Notes: generated from the sequence alone by a model not told the origin. Shown: positions 16,452 to 24,972, counted from the stretch's first letter. The stretch is 64,000 bases of DNA from Melioribacter sp. (GCA_003155655.1 PMDS01000023.1:16362-80361); one strand, 5' to 3'. Numbers and translations: made by a program.

Positions 16452-17381
16452 ATGAGTCTTTCACGCGGTATTCTTTTGTGGGCTTCTGAAAATCAATGGA
16501 TGAGGCGGCACGTTCCTACGTGGAAATTTGTTAAGCATGCCGTTAAAAAATTTATGCCGGGGGAAAATCTTGAAGATGCTCTTGATGCGGCTAAAATTTT
16601 TCAATATGATTCAATTCCTGTTATACTTACTCATCTTGGTGAAAATATAAAAGACCTTTCAGAAGGCGGGGATGTATGCGATCATTACCTTGAAGCAATT
16701 GATAGAATAGTTGAGAAGAAACTTGATATTGAGCTTTCCATAAAATTGACCCAGCTTGGTTTCGATATTTCATTCGATGAAACTTATTCCCGGTTCAAAA
16801 AAATTGCCGCCAAGGTTAAAGAAGAATTAGGGAATATTCTCTGGATTGACATGGAGGGAAGCTCTTACACTAAGAGAACAATAGATTTCTATAAAAAAAT
16901 AAAAAGCGAGTTTGATAACATTGGCATTTGCGTGCAGGCATATCTTTATAGTACTGAAGCTGATATTAAGGATATATTAGACATCAATCCAAATATTCGT
17001 TTGGTAAAGGGTGCTTACAGCGAGCCATCCGGCATTGCATTTCCTAAAAAGGAAGATGTGGATAAAAACTATCTGCATCTGGCTAAGATGGTAATGAAAA
17101 ACATGGCTGAAAAGAAAGCATTTATTGGTTTTGCAACACACGATGAAAATATTTGCGCTCATTTAATAAGAGAGGCAAAACATTACAGCGTTCATAAAGA
17201 TAAATTTGAGTTCCAGATGCTTTACGGAATAAAACCGGCTTTCCAAAAAGAAATGAAAAGTCACGGATTCAGGTTAAGAGTATTGATTAGTTACGGAAAT
17301 TTCTGGTATCCGTGGTACATGCGCCGTTTGGCAGAACGCCCCGCAAATGTTTGGTTCGTTTTGAAAAATATATTCAATTAA
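16452..17381 (+). CDS. Proline dehydrogenase family flavoenzyme, possibly hydroxyproline-active
   Basis: 309 residues, the monofunctional PutB length. FAD-dependent oxidation of proline (or hydroxyproline) to the pyrroline carboxylate, passing electrons to quinone. Barrel motifs: DIELSIKLTQLG, WIDMEGSSYT, IRLVKGAYSEP (Lys186 region), FEFQMLYGIK and RRLAERPANV (Arg291, Arg292, Glu295). The tyrosine that in other family members sits before this motif (in a Y-x-P-Y-G-type context, Tyr540 of E. coli PutA) appears as Leu278 (VLISYG). That tyrosine helps exclude hydroxyproline, and human hydroxyproline dehydrogenase also lacks it. Strong GGGAGG ribosome site. Substrate preference is inferred. Confidence 0.9.
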   Translation: MSLSRGILLWASENQWMRRHVPTWKFVKHAVKKFMPGENLEDALDAAKIFQYDSIPVILTHLGENIKDLSEGGDVCDHYLEAIDRIVEKKLDIELSIKLTQLGFDISFDETYSRFKKIAAKVKEELGNILWIDMEGSSYTKRTIDFYKKIKSEFDNIGICVQAYLYSTEADIKDILDINPNIRLVKGAYSEPSGIAFPKKEDVDKNYLHLAKMVMKNMAEKKAFIGFATHDENICAHLIREAKHYSVHKDKFEFQMLYGIKPAFQKEMKSHGFRLRVLISYGNFWYPWYMRRLAERPANVWFVLKNIFN

Positions 17382-17468
17382 AAACTTTGTCACTTAGACA
17401 CGTTGCGACTTTTTCACTCCAACAGTAGAATTGCAAAGTAACAGAGTAACCACAAAATTATAGGAATA

Positions 17469-18359
17469 ATGAAATTGAAACCATTAAAAGGAATAATGCC
17501 TCCAATTGCAACACCGTTTATAAATGATGAGATAGCTCTGGACAAACTTTCACATAATTTTACTAAATGGAATACAACGGGCTTAAGCGGTTTTGTTGTA
17601 ATGGGCTCCAACGGGGAAAGCGTTTTTTTAACCCGCGATGAAAAAGTGAAATTAGTTAAATCTGTTAAAAAAAATATTCCTGATGATAAATTATTAATTG
17701 CGGGAACCGGCTCCGATTCAATTAAGGAAACAATATCTTTAACTAATGGCGTGGCAGATTGCGGAGCCGACTATGCATTGATTCTTACTCCGTCTTTTTA
17801 CAAATCGGAAATGAAGCCTGCTGCGTATATAAAATATTTTTATGCAGTGGCGGAGAAAGCAAAAATTCCAGTGATAATTTATAATGTGCCGAAATTTACC
17901 GGGGTTGATATTGAAGCGGAAACAGTTGCCAAATTAGCTGAGCATAAAAATATTGTAGGAATAAAAAACAGTTCTGAAAATATCCGCCAGACGCTTGAAA
18001 TTATTGCTCAAACACCAAAAGACTTTGCAACTATAATAGGAACAGCTTCTGTTCTTTATCCCGCACTTGCAGCGGGGGCAGTAGGCGGTATACTTGCTCT
18101 TGCAAACATTGCACCAGTTGAATGCGTACAAATCCAAAAATTTGTTGACGAAGGAAAGCATAAAGAAGCTTTGGAAGTTCAAAAAAGAATGCTGCCGGTT
18201 AATAAATCCGTAACTGCTAAGTATGGAGTGGCAGGTTTGAAATGTGCTATGGATATGCTCGGATATTTTGGCGGGGAGCCGCGCTTACCGCTTTCTGTCT
18301 TAAATGACTCTGATAAACAATTGCTTGAGCAAATATTAATTAACGCGGAATTAATGTGA
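17469..18359 (+). CDS. DapA-superfamily aldolase, HOGA1-like (4-hydroxy-2-oxoglutarate aldolase candidate)
   Basis: 296 residues, a class I (Schiff-base) TIM barrel. Lys166 in VGIKNSS is the Schiff-base lysine; Tyr138 in IIYNVP and GSNGE (46-50) are the other active-site landmarks. The position of the arginine that recognises aspartate semialdehyde in true DapA (YNVPxRTG) is Phe143 here (YNVPKFTG), so lysine synthesis is unlikely. GFVVMGSNGE, the TG-type loop and the C-terminal GLKCAMDMLGYFGG with R-x-PL closely resemble mammalian HOGA1. It would cleave 4-hydroxy-2-oxoglutarate to pyruvate and glyoxylate. An alternative in this superfamily is pyrroline-4-hydroxy-2-carboxylate deaminase, but no epimerase gene is present. 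Confidence 0.78.
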   Translation: MKLKPLKGIMPPIATPFINDEIALDKLSHNFTKWNTTGLSGFVVMGSNGESVFLTRDEKVKLVKSVKKNIPDDKLLIAGTGSDSIKETISLTNGVADCGADYALILTPSFYKSEMKPAAYIKYFYAVAEKAKIPVIIYNVPKFTGVDIEAETVAKLAEHKNIVGIKNSSENIRQTLEIIAQTPKDFATIIGTASVLYPALAAGAVGGILALANIAPVECVQIQKFVDEGKHKEALEVQKRMLPVNKSVTAKYGVAGLKCAMDMLGYFGGEPRLPLSVLNDSDKQLLEQILINAELM

Positions 18360-18401
18360 AATTATTTTATTGTAGTTGTTATTTGAAGAAAAGGAAATTA
18401 A

Positions 18402-19517
18402 ATGTCATATAAATCATTCAAACCTGAGAACAGATTTTTAATGGGACCTGGTCCTTCAAATGTTAATCCAAAAGTTTTGGAAGCAATGTCAAAACTTCCT
18501 CTTGGCCATCTGGACCCGCAGTTTATAGAGCTGATGAATGATCTCAAGTCGCTTCTTAAGTATACATTCAAAACAGAAAATGAAAATACTTTTGTTCTTT
18601 CCGGTCCTGGCTCTCTTGGAATGGAAATGTGTCTTGTTAATTTGATTGAACCTGGAGATAAAGTTATTGTCTGTGTTGGCGGTTACTTCGGAAACAGGAT
18701 GGTGCAGATTGTAGAAAAAATTGGCGGACAGGCTGTTGTTGTAAAAGAAAAATGGGGAAGGGCAATTGAACCTCAAAAACTTGAAGACGTACTCAATGTA
18801 AATCCTGATACAAAAATTGCAGTATTCGTTCATGCTGAAACTTCTACAGGCGCGCTATCTAACATTAAGCAGCTTTCCGGAATAGCCCACAGAAAGAGTT
18901 GTATTGTTCTTGCTGATGTGGTTACATCACTCGGCGCAGTAGACATTTATGTTGATGAATGGAATCTTGATGCGGTTTATTCATGTTCACAAAAAGGATT
19001 AGCCTGCACTGCTGGAATGTCTCCTGTAACTTTTAGTGAGCGTGCGGTTGCCTCAATAAAGAATAGAAAAACTCCAATTAAAAGCTGGTTCAATGATTTG
19101 AATTTACTTCAGGGCTACTGGAATGGCGGGGCTAAAAGAATTTATCATCATACAGCGCCAAGCAACCAGTATTACGGACTGCATGAAGCGTTATTAATTC
19201 TAAAAGAAGAAGGAATTGAAAACGCATGGCGCAGGCATAAAGAAAACAGCGCTAAGATGATTTCCAGACTAAAACAAATTGGTCTTGAGCCGTTTGTGCC
19301 GGAAGGAGAAAGAATTCCAAACTTAATTACGGTAAAAATTCCTGATGGAATTGACGAAGCTAAAGTAAGAAGCGAACTCTTGAACAAACACAATCTTGAA
19401 ATTGGCGCGGGACTTGGCGAGCTTGCCGGCAAAATCTGGCGCATTGGTTTAATGGGCTATAATTCAAATGAAAAGATGATAGATTACTGCATAAATGCGT
19501 TGAAAGATGTATTATAA
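18402..19517 (+). CDS. Alanine-glyoxylate / serine-pyruvate type aminotransferase (AGXT-like)
   Basis: 371 residues, fold type I PLP enzyme of class V. Opening motif FLMGPGPSNV, SGPGSLGMEMCLVNLIEPGD, HAETSTGAL, ADVVTSLGAV (PLP Asp) and SCSQKGL with Lys198. The later YHHTAPSNQYYGLHEALLIL and ENAWRRHKENSAKM match mammalian AGT1 closely. Converts glyoxylate to glycine with alanine or serine as donor. It is directly downstream of the HOGA1-like aldolase (42 bases), whose product would be glyoxylate. AAGGAA ribosome site. The amino donor cannot be told from the sequence. Confidence 0.88.
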   Translation: MSYKSFKPENRFLMGPGPSNVNPKVLEAMSKLPLGHLDPQFIELMNDLKSLLKYTFKTENENTFVLSGPGSLGMEMCLVNLIEPGDKVIVCVGGYFGNRMVQIVEKIGGQAVVVKEKWGRAIEPQKLEDVLNVNPDTKIAVFVHAETSTGALSNIKQLSGIAHRKSCIVLADVVTSLGAVDIYVDEWNLDAVYSCSQKGLACTAGMSPVTFSERAVASIKNRKTPIKSWFNDLNLLQGYWNGGAKRIYHHTAPSNQYYGLHEALLILKEEGIENAWRRHKENSAKMISRLKQIGLEPFVPEGERIPNLITVKIPDGIDEAKVRSELLNKHNLEIGAGLGELAGKIWRIGLMGYNSNEKMIDYCINALKDVL

Positions 19518-19561
19518 ATTTGCAATAAGTTTTACAGCAGAAAAATGGATATTTTTAAAAA

Positions 19562-20131
19562 ATGAAAAATTTAAAAGTAGAGAAGAAGAGTAATAATCCG
19601 GATAAAAATATTCCGTGGAGAGATAATGCTTTTTCTATGATGGCATTATATTCAATACTAACTGGCATGGTTGGTGTTTTTTTAGCAGTAATAATTCCCG
19701 ATAAAGAAATAGAGGATAATTGGTATTGGCCAGTTGGTTTATTGTCCCTTTCAATAATTTGCTTTGTTTTAGGAACAGAAAAATATAGTGATGCTCTTGA
19801 TGAGGATGATGTTGATAAACATCTCTCATGGTTTCTAGTTTATAATTTTGGTGTCATCTTGATGTTCTTCGGAATCGCAGCATATATCTTTTTACATTAT
19901 CATTTATGTTTTCCAATATATAAAACAGATGAATATTGGAATCTGATTCCATTTCTTGTTGCTTTTATTGCATCATATAAATGGTTGAAGGACATATATT
20001 ATTTACTTTTTCAGAATACTAAAGATTATGAAGAGTACAAAAAGGAGTTGTTAGGTCGAAAACGCCCAAAACTGGATCCAGATTGGTTAATGAAATTACA
20101 CGTGGACATAAGAAAATTGTTACGCAGGTAA
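19562..20131 (+). CDS. Four-helix membrane protein of unknown function
   Basis: 189 residues. Four predicted membrane helices at about 25-45, 55-71, 90-112 and 127-148, separated by an acidic loop (SDALDEDDVDKH) and followed by a basic cytoplasmic tail (KKELLGRKRPKLDPDW ... HVDIRKLLRR). I recognise no family. It sits one base upstream of a SET-domain gene and the two are probably translationally coupled. It and its partner look more AT-rich than the surrounding catabolic genes and break that gene row, which suggests later insertion. Confidence 0.7.
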   Translation: MKNLKVEKKSNNPDKNIPWRDNAFSMMALYSILTGMVGVFLAVIIPDKEIEDNWYWPVGLLSLSIICFVLGTEKYSDALDEDDVDKHLSWFLVYNFGVILMFFGIAAYIFLHYHLCFPIYKTDEYWNLIPFLVAFIASYKWLKDIYYLLFQNTKDYEEYKKELLGRKRPKLDPDWLMKLHVDIRKLLRR

Positions 20132-20132
20132 A

Positions 20133-20660
20133 ATGAGAAGAAGATTTAAAAATGTTATAGTTGAACTCCGGCCATCTAAAATTGATCCTAAAGGTGTTGG
20201 AGTATTTGCAATCACCAATATTAAACAAGGGACAAAAATTTTTGATGGAATATATCTTGAAGATTTTAATAATCTCATCTCTTGGAAGATAGTTAAAAAT
20301 CTGCCCGAAATGACACTTCAAAAAATTAATGCATTTTGTGTAGGTACACCAAAGGGTTTTTTTCCACCAGAAAACTTTGATTTCAATAATCTTTCAATTG
20401 AATGGTATTTGAACCATTCTTGCGACGGAAATATTGGATTTAATAAGGATGGGGACTTTATTGCCATAAAGGAGATTAAACCCAATGATGAACTTTCTTA
20501 TGATTATGGATTAGTTGAATCAAACCCCAAATTTAAAATGTTATGTAACTGTGGTAGTTATAATTGTAGAAAAAAAATCACAGGTAATGATTGGATAAAA
20601 TTATTAGATGATCCTGAAAAGAAAAAATTCATGCATCTCTATTTGAGAAGTAAAATATGA
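20133..20660 (+). CDS. SET-domain protein with post-SET cysteine motif
   Basis: 175 residues. SET landmarks are in order: KGVGVFAITNIKQGT (SAM-binding GxG), WYLNHSCDGNIGF (NHSC, 94-97), ELSYDYG (catalytic Tyr, 122-126) and the zinc-binding post-SET CNCGSYNCRK (Cys138, Cys140, Cys145). These are the parts of an active protein-lysine methyltransferase. Bacterial members are scattered and their targets are mostly unknown. It is coupled to the membrane protein before it and ends in front of a strong terminator, so the pair may be an independent unit. Confidence 0.85.
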   Translation: MRRRFKNVIVELRPSKIDPKGVGVFAITNIKQGTKIFDGIYLEDFNNLISWKIVKNLPEMTLQKINAFCVGTPKGFFPPENFDFNNLSIEWYLNHSCDGNIGFNKDGDFIAIKEIKPNDELSYDYGLVESNPKFKMLCNCGSYNCRKKITGNDWIKLLDDPEKKKFMHLYLRSKI

Positions 20661-20690
20661 ATTCACTTTAGAAATACATTTTGAACATTA

Positions 20691-20733
20691 TTATTACGTC
20701 TTTTCCGTTACAGAAAAAACGTAATAATTTTTT
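20691..20733 (+). terminator. Rho-independent terminator after the SET-domain gene
   Basis: Stem TTATTACGTcTTTTC / GAAAAaACGTAATAA with one mismatch and a 7-base loop, followed by six T. It separates the pruA gene from the genes upstream. Confidence 0.85.
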
Positions 20734-20855
20734 AGAGTATTATATTTGGTTGTTGTAGCTATTCCATGACGAGTTAAATAGATTGTGTACACACCAAAGA
20801 TTTTTCCTAATTTTCGAATATTAAAAAACAGCTTTAGAACTAGAAAGGTACTTAT

Positions 20856-22493
20856 ATGTCAAATGCAAAGTTTAACATTCCGCTTCCTCCTAATGAACCC
20901 GTAAAAAATTACGCTCCAGGTTCACCGGAAAAAGCAGCTCTCAAATCAAAGCTTCAGGACTTATCAAATCAGCAGATAGATATTCCAATAATTATCGGTG
21001 GTAAGGAAATCAGGACAGGCGAAACAGACAATTGTGTAATGCCGCACGATCACAAACACGTTCTTGCAAAATATCATAAGGTGGGAACCAAAGAAGTTAA
21101 CGACGCGATTGAATCATCAATGAAAGCGCATAAACAGTGGTCACGTATGGACTGGTACGACCGTGCTTCGGTTTTCATGAAAGCCGCTGATCTGCTTTCA
21201 CTTACCGAATGGCGTTATACTATTAATGCCGCGACAATGCTGGGACAAAGTAAAAATCCTTTCCAGGCAGAAATTGATGCTGCTGCCGAGCTGACTGACT
21301 TTTTCAGATTTAACTGCTACTATGCAATGAAAATTTATGAAGAACAGCCGCTTCACTCACCGTTTGGAATGTGGAACAGGATGGAATACCGCGGGCTTGA
21401 AGGATTTATTTTTGCTGTGGCGCCGTTTAACTTTACATCAATCTGCGGCAACCTGCCCACTTCGCCTGCATTAATGGGAACAACTGCATTATTAAAACCT
21501 GCTTCAAGCGCGGTGTACTCCGCTTACTGGGTTATGAAATTACTCGAAGCTGCAGGACTGCCGGAAGGCGTAATTAATTTTATTCCCGGTTCAGGCGCAA
21601 AAGTTGGTAATCCTGTTATGGATTCTGAATACTTTGGCGGAATTCATTTTACGGGCAGCACCCCAACATTTCAATCAATGTGGAGAACCGCAGCAAATAA
21701 TTTAGCTAATTATAAAGCATATCCAAGAATAGTTGGTGAAACAGGAGGAAAGGATTTTATTTTTGCTCATGCTAGCTCCGATCTGACAGCTTTGGGCGTC
21801 GCATTAATACGCGGTGCATTTGAATACCAGGGACAGAAATGTTCAGCCGCTTCACGCGCGTACATTCCAAAATCTATCTGGTCTAAACTGAAAGATTATG
21901 TTGTAAGCGAATTAAAATCCGTTAAGATGGGTGATCCGTCGGATTTCACAAATTTCTTTAATGCAGTAATTGATAAGGCAGCATTTACTACAATAACAGA
22001 CTATATAAAATTTGCAAAATCATCTAATGAAGCGGAAATTATTTCCGGTGGCGGCTTTGATGATTCAAAGGGCTACTTTATCGAACCTACAATTATAGTT
22101 ACAACAAATCCAAAATTTAAAACAATAGAAGAAGAAATTTTTGGACCTGTACTTACAATCTATGTTTATGATGATAATAAATATGAAGAGACACTCCATA
22201 TTTGCGATGAAACTTCTCCATTCTCGTTGACAGGTGCAATCTTTGCACAGGACAGGTATGCAGTTGAAACAGCAAATAAAATTTTATTAAACGCGTCAGG
22301 TAATTTTTATATAAACGATAAACCCACAGGCGCCGTAGTTGGTCAGCAGCCGTTTGGCGGTGCGCGTGCAAGCGGTACAAACGATAAAGCTGGCAGCTAC
22401 CTTAATTTACTGCGCTGGGTTTCTGCAAGAACAATTAAAGAAAATTTTATTCCGCCTCACGATTACCGTTATCCTTTTATGTCGGAAAAATAA
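20856..22493 (+). CDS. pruA: 1-pyrroline-5-carboxylate dehydrogenase (L-glutamate gamma-semialdehyde dehydrogenase)
   Basis: 545 residues, the length of stand-alone P5C dehydrogenases (ALDH4A1 type). Oxidises glutamate semialdehyde to glutamate with NAD. Catalytic Cys329 in YQGQKCSAASR, general base Glu295 in VGETGGKD, HFTGSTPTF coenzyme loop and the C-terminal QQPFGGARASGTNDKAGS are all present. The family also accepts 4-hydroxyglutamate semialdehyde, so it can serve both the HypD/proline branch and the hydroxyproline-oxidation branch. It has its own transcription start downstream of the terminator at 20691-20733; AAAGG ribosome site. Confidence 0.95.
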   Translation: MSNAKFNIPLPPNEPVKNYAPGSPEKAALKSKLQDLSNQQIDIPIIIGGKEIRTGETDNCVMPHDHKHVLAKYHKVGTKEVNDAIESSMKAHKQWSRMDWYDRASVFMKAADLLSLTEWRYTINAATMLGQSKNPFQAEIDAAAELTDFFRFNCYYAMKIYEEQPLHSPFGMWNRMEYRGLEGFIFAVAPFNFTSICGNLPTSPALMGTTALLKPASSAVYSAYWVMKLLEAAGLPEGVINFIPGSGAKVGNPVMDSEYFGGIHFTGSTPTFQSMWRTAANNLANYKAYPRIVGETGGKDFIFAHASSDLTALGVALIRGAFEYQGQKCSAASRAYIPKSIWSKLKDYVVSELKSVKMGDPSDFTNFFNAVIDKAAFTTITDYIKFAKSSNEAEIISGGGFDDSKGYFIEPTIIVTTNPKFKTIEEEIFGPVLTIYVYDDNKYEETLHICDETSPFSLTGAIFAQDRYAVETANKILLNASGNFYINDKPTGAVVGQQPFGGARASGTNDKAGSYLNLLRWVSARTIKENFIPPHDYRYPFMSEK

Positions 22494-22502
22494 CCCTTCC
22501 TA

Positions 22503-22528
22503 TTATCCTCCCCGCATGGGGAGGATAA
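22503..22528. repeat. Perfect inverted repeat between pruA and the peptidase gene
   Basis: TTATCCTCCCC and GGGGAGGATAA form an 11-bp perfect stem with a 4-base loop. It lies 10 bases past the pruA stop and 25 bases before the peptidase start. Terminator or dispersed palindrome; no T-run. Confidence 0.6.
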
Positions 22529-22553
22529 AATAGTTGAATATATTGGAGAGCTT

Positions 22554-23846
22554 ATGAAACGTAACTTCCGGTTTTTATTTATTGCAATACTTTTCATCTC
22601 AACATCTGTTTTTCCCCAGAACGATTCCGCACTTCTTAAAAAGTTAAAATCATTCAAAGAAATAACGGATATAACACCGGTAAAACATGATACATCTTAT
22701 TCAGAAGCCTATGAAATGATGATTACCCAGCCGCTTGATCATAACAAACCAAACGGGCTAAAATTCAAGCAGAGGATTTTCCTTTCGCATAAAAATTATG
22801 AATTGCCAATGGTTTTTATTACTGAAGGGTATGCGGCTGACAATAACTATAATTCCGAGCTTGCAAAGATTCTTAAATCCAACCAGTTGATTGTTGAGCA
22901 TAGATATCTCGGAAAATCCGTTCCGGCAAAAATTAATTGGAAATATCTGAACATTAAACAAGCTGCGGCAGATCATCATGCAATAGTTCAGCTTCTCAAA
23001 AAAATATATACCGGTAAGTGGGTTAGCACGGGAATAAGCAAGGGCGGGCAGACCTCGTGTTACTTTAAAAGATTTTATCCTGAGGATGTAGATGCTGCTG
23101 TACCATACGTGGCGCCAATTAACGTTGCGCAGGAAGATCCGCGCATTTACATGTTCTTAAACACCGTTGGTACGGAAGAATGCAGGAATAAAATAAAACA
23201 ATTTCAACGCGCCTTCTTAACCAAACGCGAAGAAATAAAGAAATTATTAATGCAGGATTGTGAGAAAAACAATACCCGCTTAGCATGGGATTACGATTTT
23301 GTCCTTGAGTACATGGTTCTTGAATATTCTTTTGCTTTCTGGCAGTGGGGACAGACAAAGTGTGAAGACATACCTAGCCCCGATGCACCCGCCGAAGCTT
23401 TATATTCTCACATGATAAAATCAAATCCGATTTATTTCTTTACGGAACAAGCTATGAAATATTTTGGTCCGTTCTACGTACAGGCTTACAACGAAATTGG
23501 TTATTATGGATATGACCTTTCGCCATTTAAGGATTTGCTGAAGGAAATTAAAGACGGCTCAAACATCATTCTTGTTCCCAAAGATGCCAAAATTAATTAT
23601 GACTGTAGTGTACTGCAGGATATAAATACATGGCTTCAAAAAAAGGGGAACAACATTCTATATATTTATGGCGGTAATGATACCTGGAGCGCTACATCCA
23701 TTCAACTGCTTGGGCAGACTAATTCTGTTAAGATGGTAAAGAAAGGCGGATCGCACGGAACGCGCATTTCAAGTTTTGATGGGGCGGAAAGGGAAAAAAT
23801 ATACTCTACGCTGGAAAACTGGCTTGGAATAAAAATTAAAAGATAA
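22554..23846 (+). CDS. Secreted S37-type (PS-10) serine peptidase, probable prolyl tripeptidyl aminopeptidase
   Basis: 430 residues. Signal peptide about 1-21 (ISTSVFPQ). The PS-10 opening ITQPLDHNKPN ... FKQRIFLSH is present. Alpha/beta-hydrolase triad: Ser162 in TGISKGGQT, Asp376 in YGGNDTW and His401 in GGSHGTR. Streptomyces members of the family release tri- or tetrapeptides ending in proline. Its place after pruA fits supply of proline-rich peptides to PepP and the catabolic enzymes. GGAG ribosome site. An S28 relation is the alternative; the catalytic residues would be the same. Confidence 0.82.
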   Translation: MKRNFRFLFIAILFISTSVFPQNDSALLKKLKSFKEITDITPVKHDTSYSEAYEMMITQPLDHNKPNGLKFKQRIFLSHKNYELPMVFITEGYAADNNYNSELAKILKSNQLIVEHRYLGKSVPAKINWKYLNIKQAAADHHAIVQLLKKIYTGKWVSTGISKGGQTSCYFKRFYPEDVDAAVPYVAPINVAQEDPRIYMFLNTVGTEECRNKIKQFQRAFLTKREEIKKLLMQDCEKNNTRLAWDYDFVLEYMVLEYSFAFWQWGQTKCEDIPSPDAPAEALYSHMIKSNPIYFFTEQAMKYFGPFYVQAYNEIGYYGYDLSPFKDLLKEIKDGSNIILVPKDAKINYDCSVLQDINTWLQKKGNNILYIYGGNDTWSATSIQLLGQTNSVKMVKKGGSHGTRISSFDGAEREKIYSTLENWLGIKIKR

Positions 23847-23876
23847 ATAAGTAAAAACTTTATTTAAGAGGGACTA

Positions 23877-24368
23877 ATGGATCTTTTTAACAACCTGACG
23901 TTAAACGCAGTACAAATAATTCAAATTATGCTTGCACCCGCATTAATGATCAGCGCATGCGGGCTGCTGCTGCTTAGCATCAACAACAAATATTCCACTG
24001 TAGTAAACAGGATACGTTTAATGAATGAAGAAAAAAGAAAATTAATGGCTGTTATTGGTGAACGCGAATTGACAACTGATGATAACGTGCGTTTCGAAAG
24101 CATTGCAATACAAATTGAAGATTTAGTTCTGCGAGCAAAACTTGTACGTAATTCGGTCTTAGCATTCGAAATTGCAATTGGTTTGTTTGTTGTTACATCT
24201 TTGCTTATTGGTGTCTCATCTTTCCTTTCATTGGGCAAATTAAATTTTCCTATTATCATTGTTTTTCTTTTGGGTAAGATTTTTGTACTTGTTGGAACTG
24301 TCTACGCAGCCATGGAAACAAGAAAAGGGTACAATATTATTTTGTACGAAGTAAATGCACATGAATAA
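23877..24368 (+). CDS. DUF2721 family membrane protein
   Basis: 163 residues. The family opening AVQIIQIMLAPALMISACGLLLLSINNKYSTVVNRIRLM is seen at residues 11-49. Three membrane helices lie at about 11-33, 94-117 and 123-145, with a charged cytoplasmic loop between the first two. Function unknown. Its 3' end overlaps the aat start by 14 bases. Confidence 0.87.
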   Translation: MDLFNNLTLNAVQIIQIMLAPALMISACGLLLLSINNKYSTVVNRIRLMNEEKRKLMAVIGERELTTDDNVRFESIAIQIEDLVLRAKLVRNSVLAFEIAIGLFVVTSLLIGVSSFLSLGKLNFPIIIVFLLGKIFVLVGTVYAAMETRKGYNIILYEVNAHE

Positions 24369-24963
24369 CAAAAAATCTTTTTCAAAAAAGGATTTACTTA
24401 AACCTGAGAACATGATTTTTATGTATGCAAGGGGAGCTTTCCCTATGGCAGATGAATCCGGCAGAATAGACTGGTACATGCCGGAAATACGTACGGTAAT
24501 ACCATTAGATAAATTCAACACTCCCCGGTCGCTTAAAAAGTTTTTGGACACTTCCGGTTTTGAATTTTATTACGATAAGAATACAATGGAAGTGATAAAA
24601 AATTGCTCGGACCGAGAATCTACATGGATTTCGGAAGAACTTATAGACGCATATAGTGGATTGGAAAAACTTGGCTATCTCCATTCTGTTGAGGTTTATC
24701 AAAAGGCAAATTTGGTTGGGGGTTTATATGGAATTACATACAGGGGAGCATTCTTCGGAGAATCAATGTTTTCAAAAGTACCTCAAGCTTCAAAATGCGC
24801 TCTAGTAAAATTGGTCGAACGGCTTAGAGAAAAAAAATTTATTCTTCTCGACGTTCAATACCAGACAGAGCATTTAAAGATGTTCGGTGCAAAGGAGATT
24901 CCCTTTGAAGAATTTACCAGTCTTCTGCTTGAATCTTATAATAAAGAGATTTCATTCAATTAA
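24355..24963 (+). CDS. aat: Leucyl/phenylalanyl-tRNA-protein transferase
   Basis: 202 residues; shorter than the E. coli enzyme (about 234) mainly at the N-terminus. Adds Leu or Phe to proteins with N-terminal Lys or Arg, marking them for ClpAP. Family motifs: YARGAFPMAD, DWYMPEIRTVIPL, HSVEVYQ, LVGGLYGITYRGAFFGESMFSK and the C-terminal LLDVQYQTEHLKMFGAKEI. Starts inside the DUF2721 gene, probably translationally coupled. An ATG 6 bases later (24361) is an equal candidate start. Confidence 0.92.
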   Translation: MHMNNKKSFSKKDLLKPENMIFMYARGAFPMADESGRIDWYMPEIRTVIPLDKFNTPRSLKKFLDTSGFEFYYDKNTMEVIKNCSDRESTWISEELIDAYSGLEKLGYLHSVEVYQKANLVGGLYGITYRGAFFGESMFSKVPQASKCALVKLVERLREKKFILLDVQYQTEHLKMFGAKEIPFEEFTSLLLESYNKEISFN

Positions 24964-24972
24964 ACCCGGCTC

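Noticed and set aside
17469..18359. Calling the aldolase DapA (lysine pathway)
   Set aside because: The substrate arginine is missing and the gene context is hydroxyproline breakdown, not lysine synthesis.
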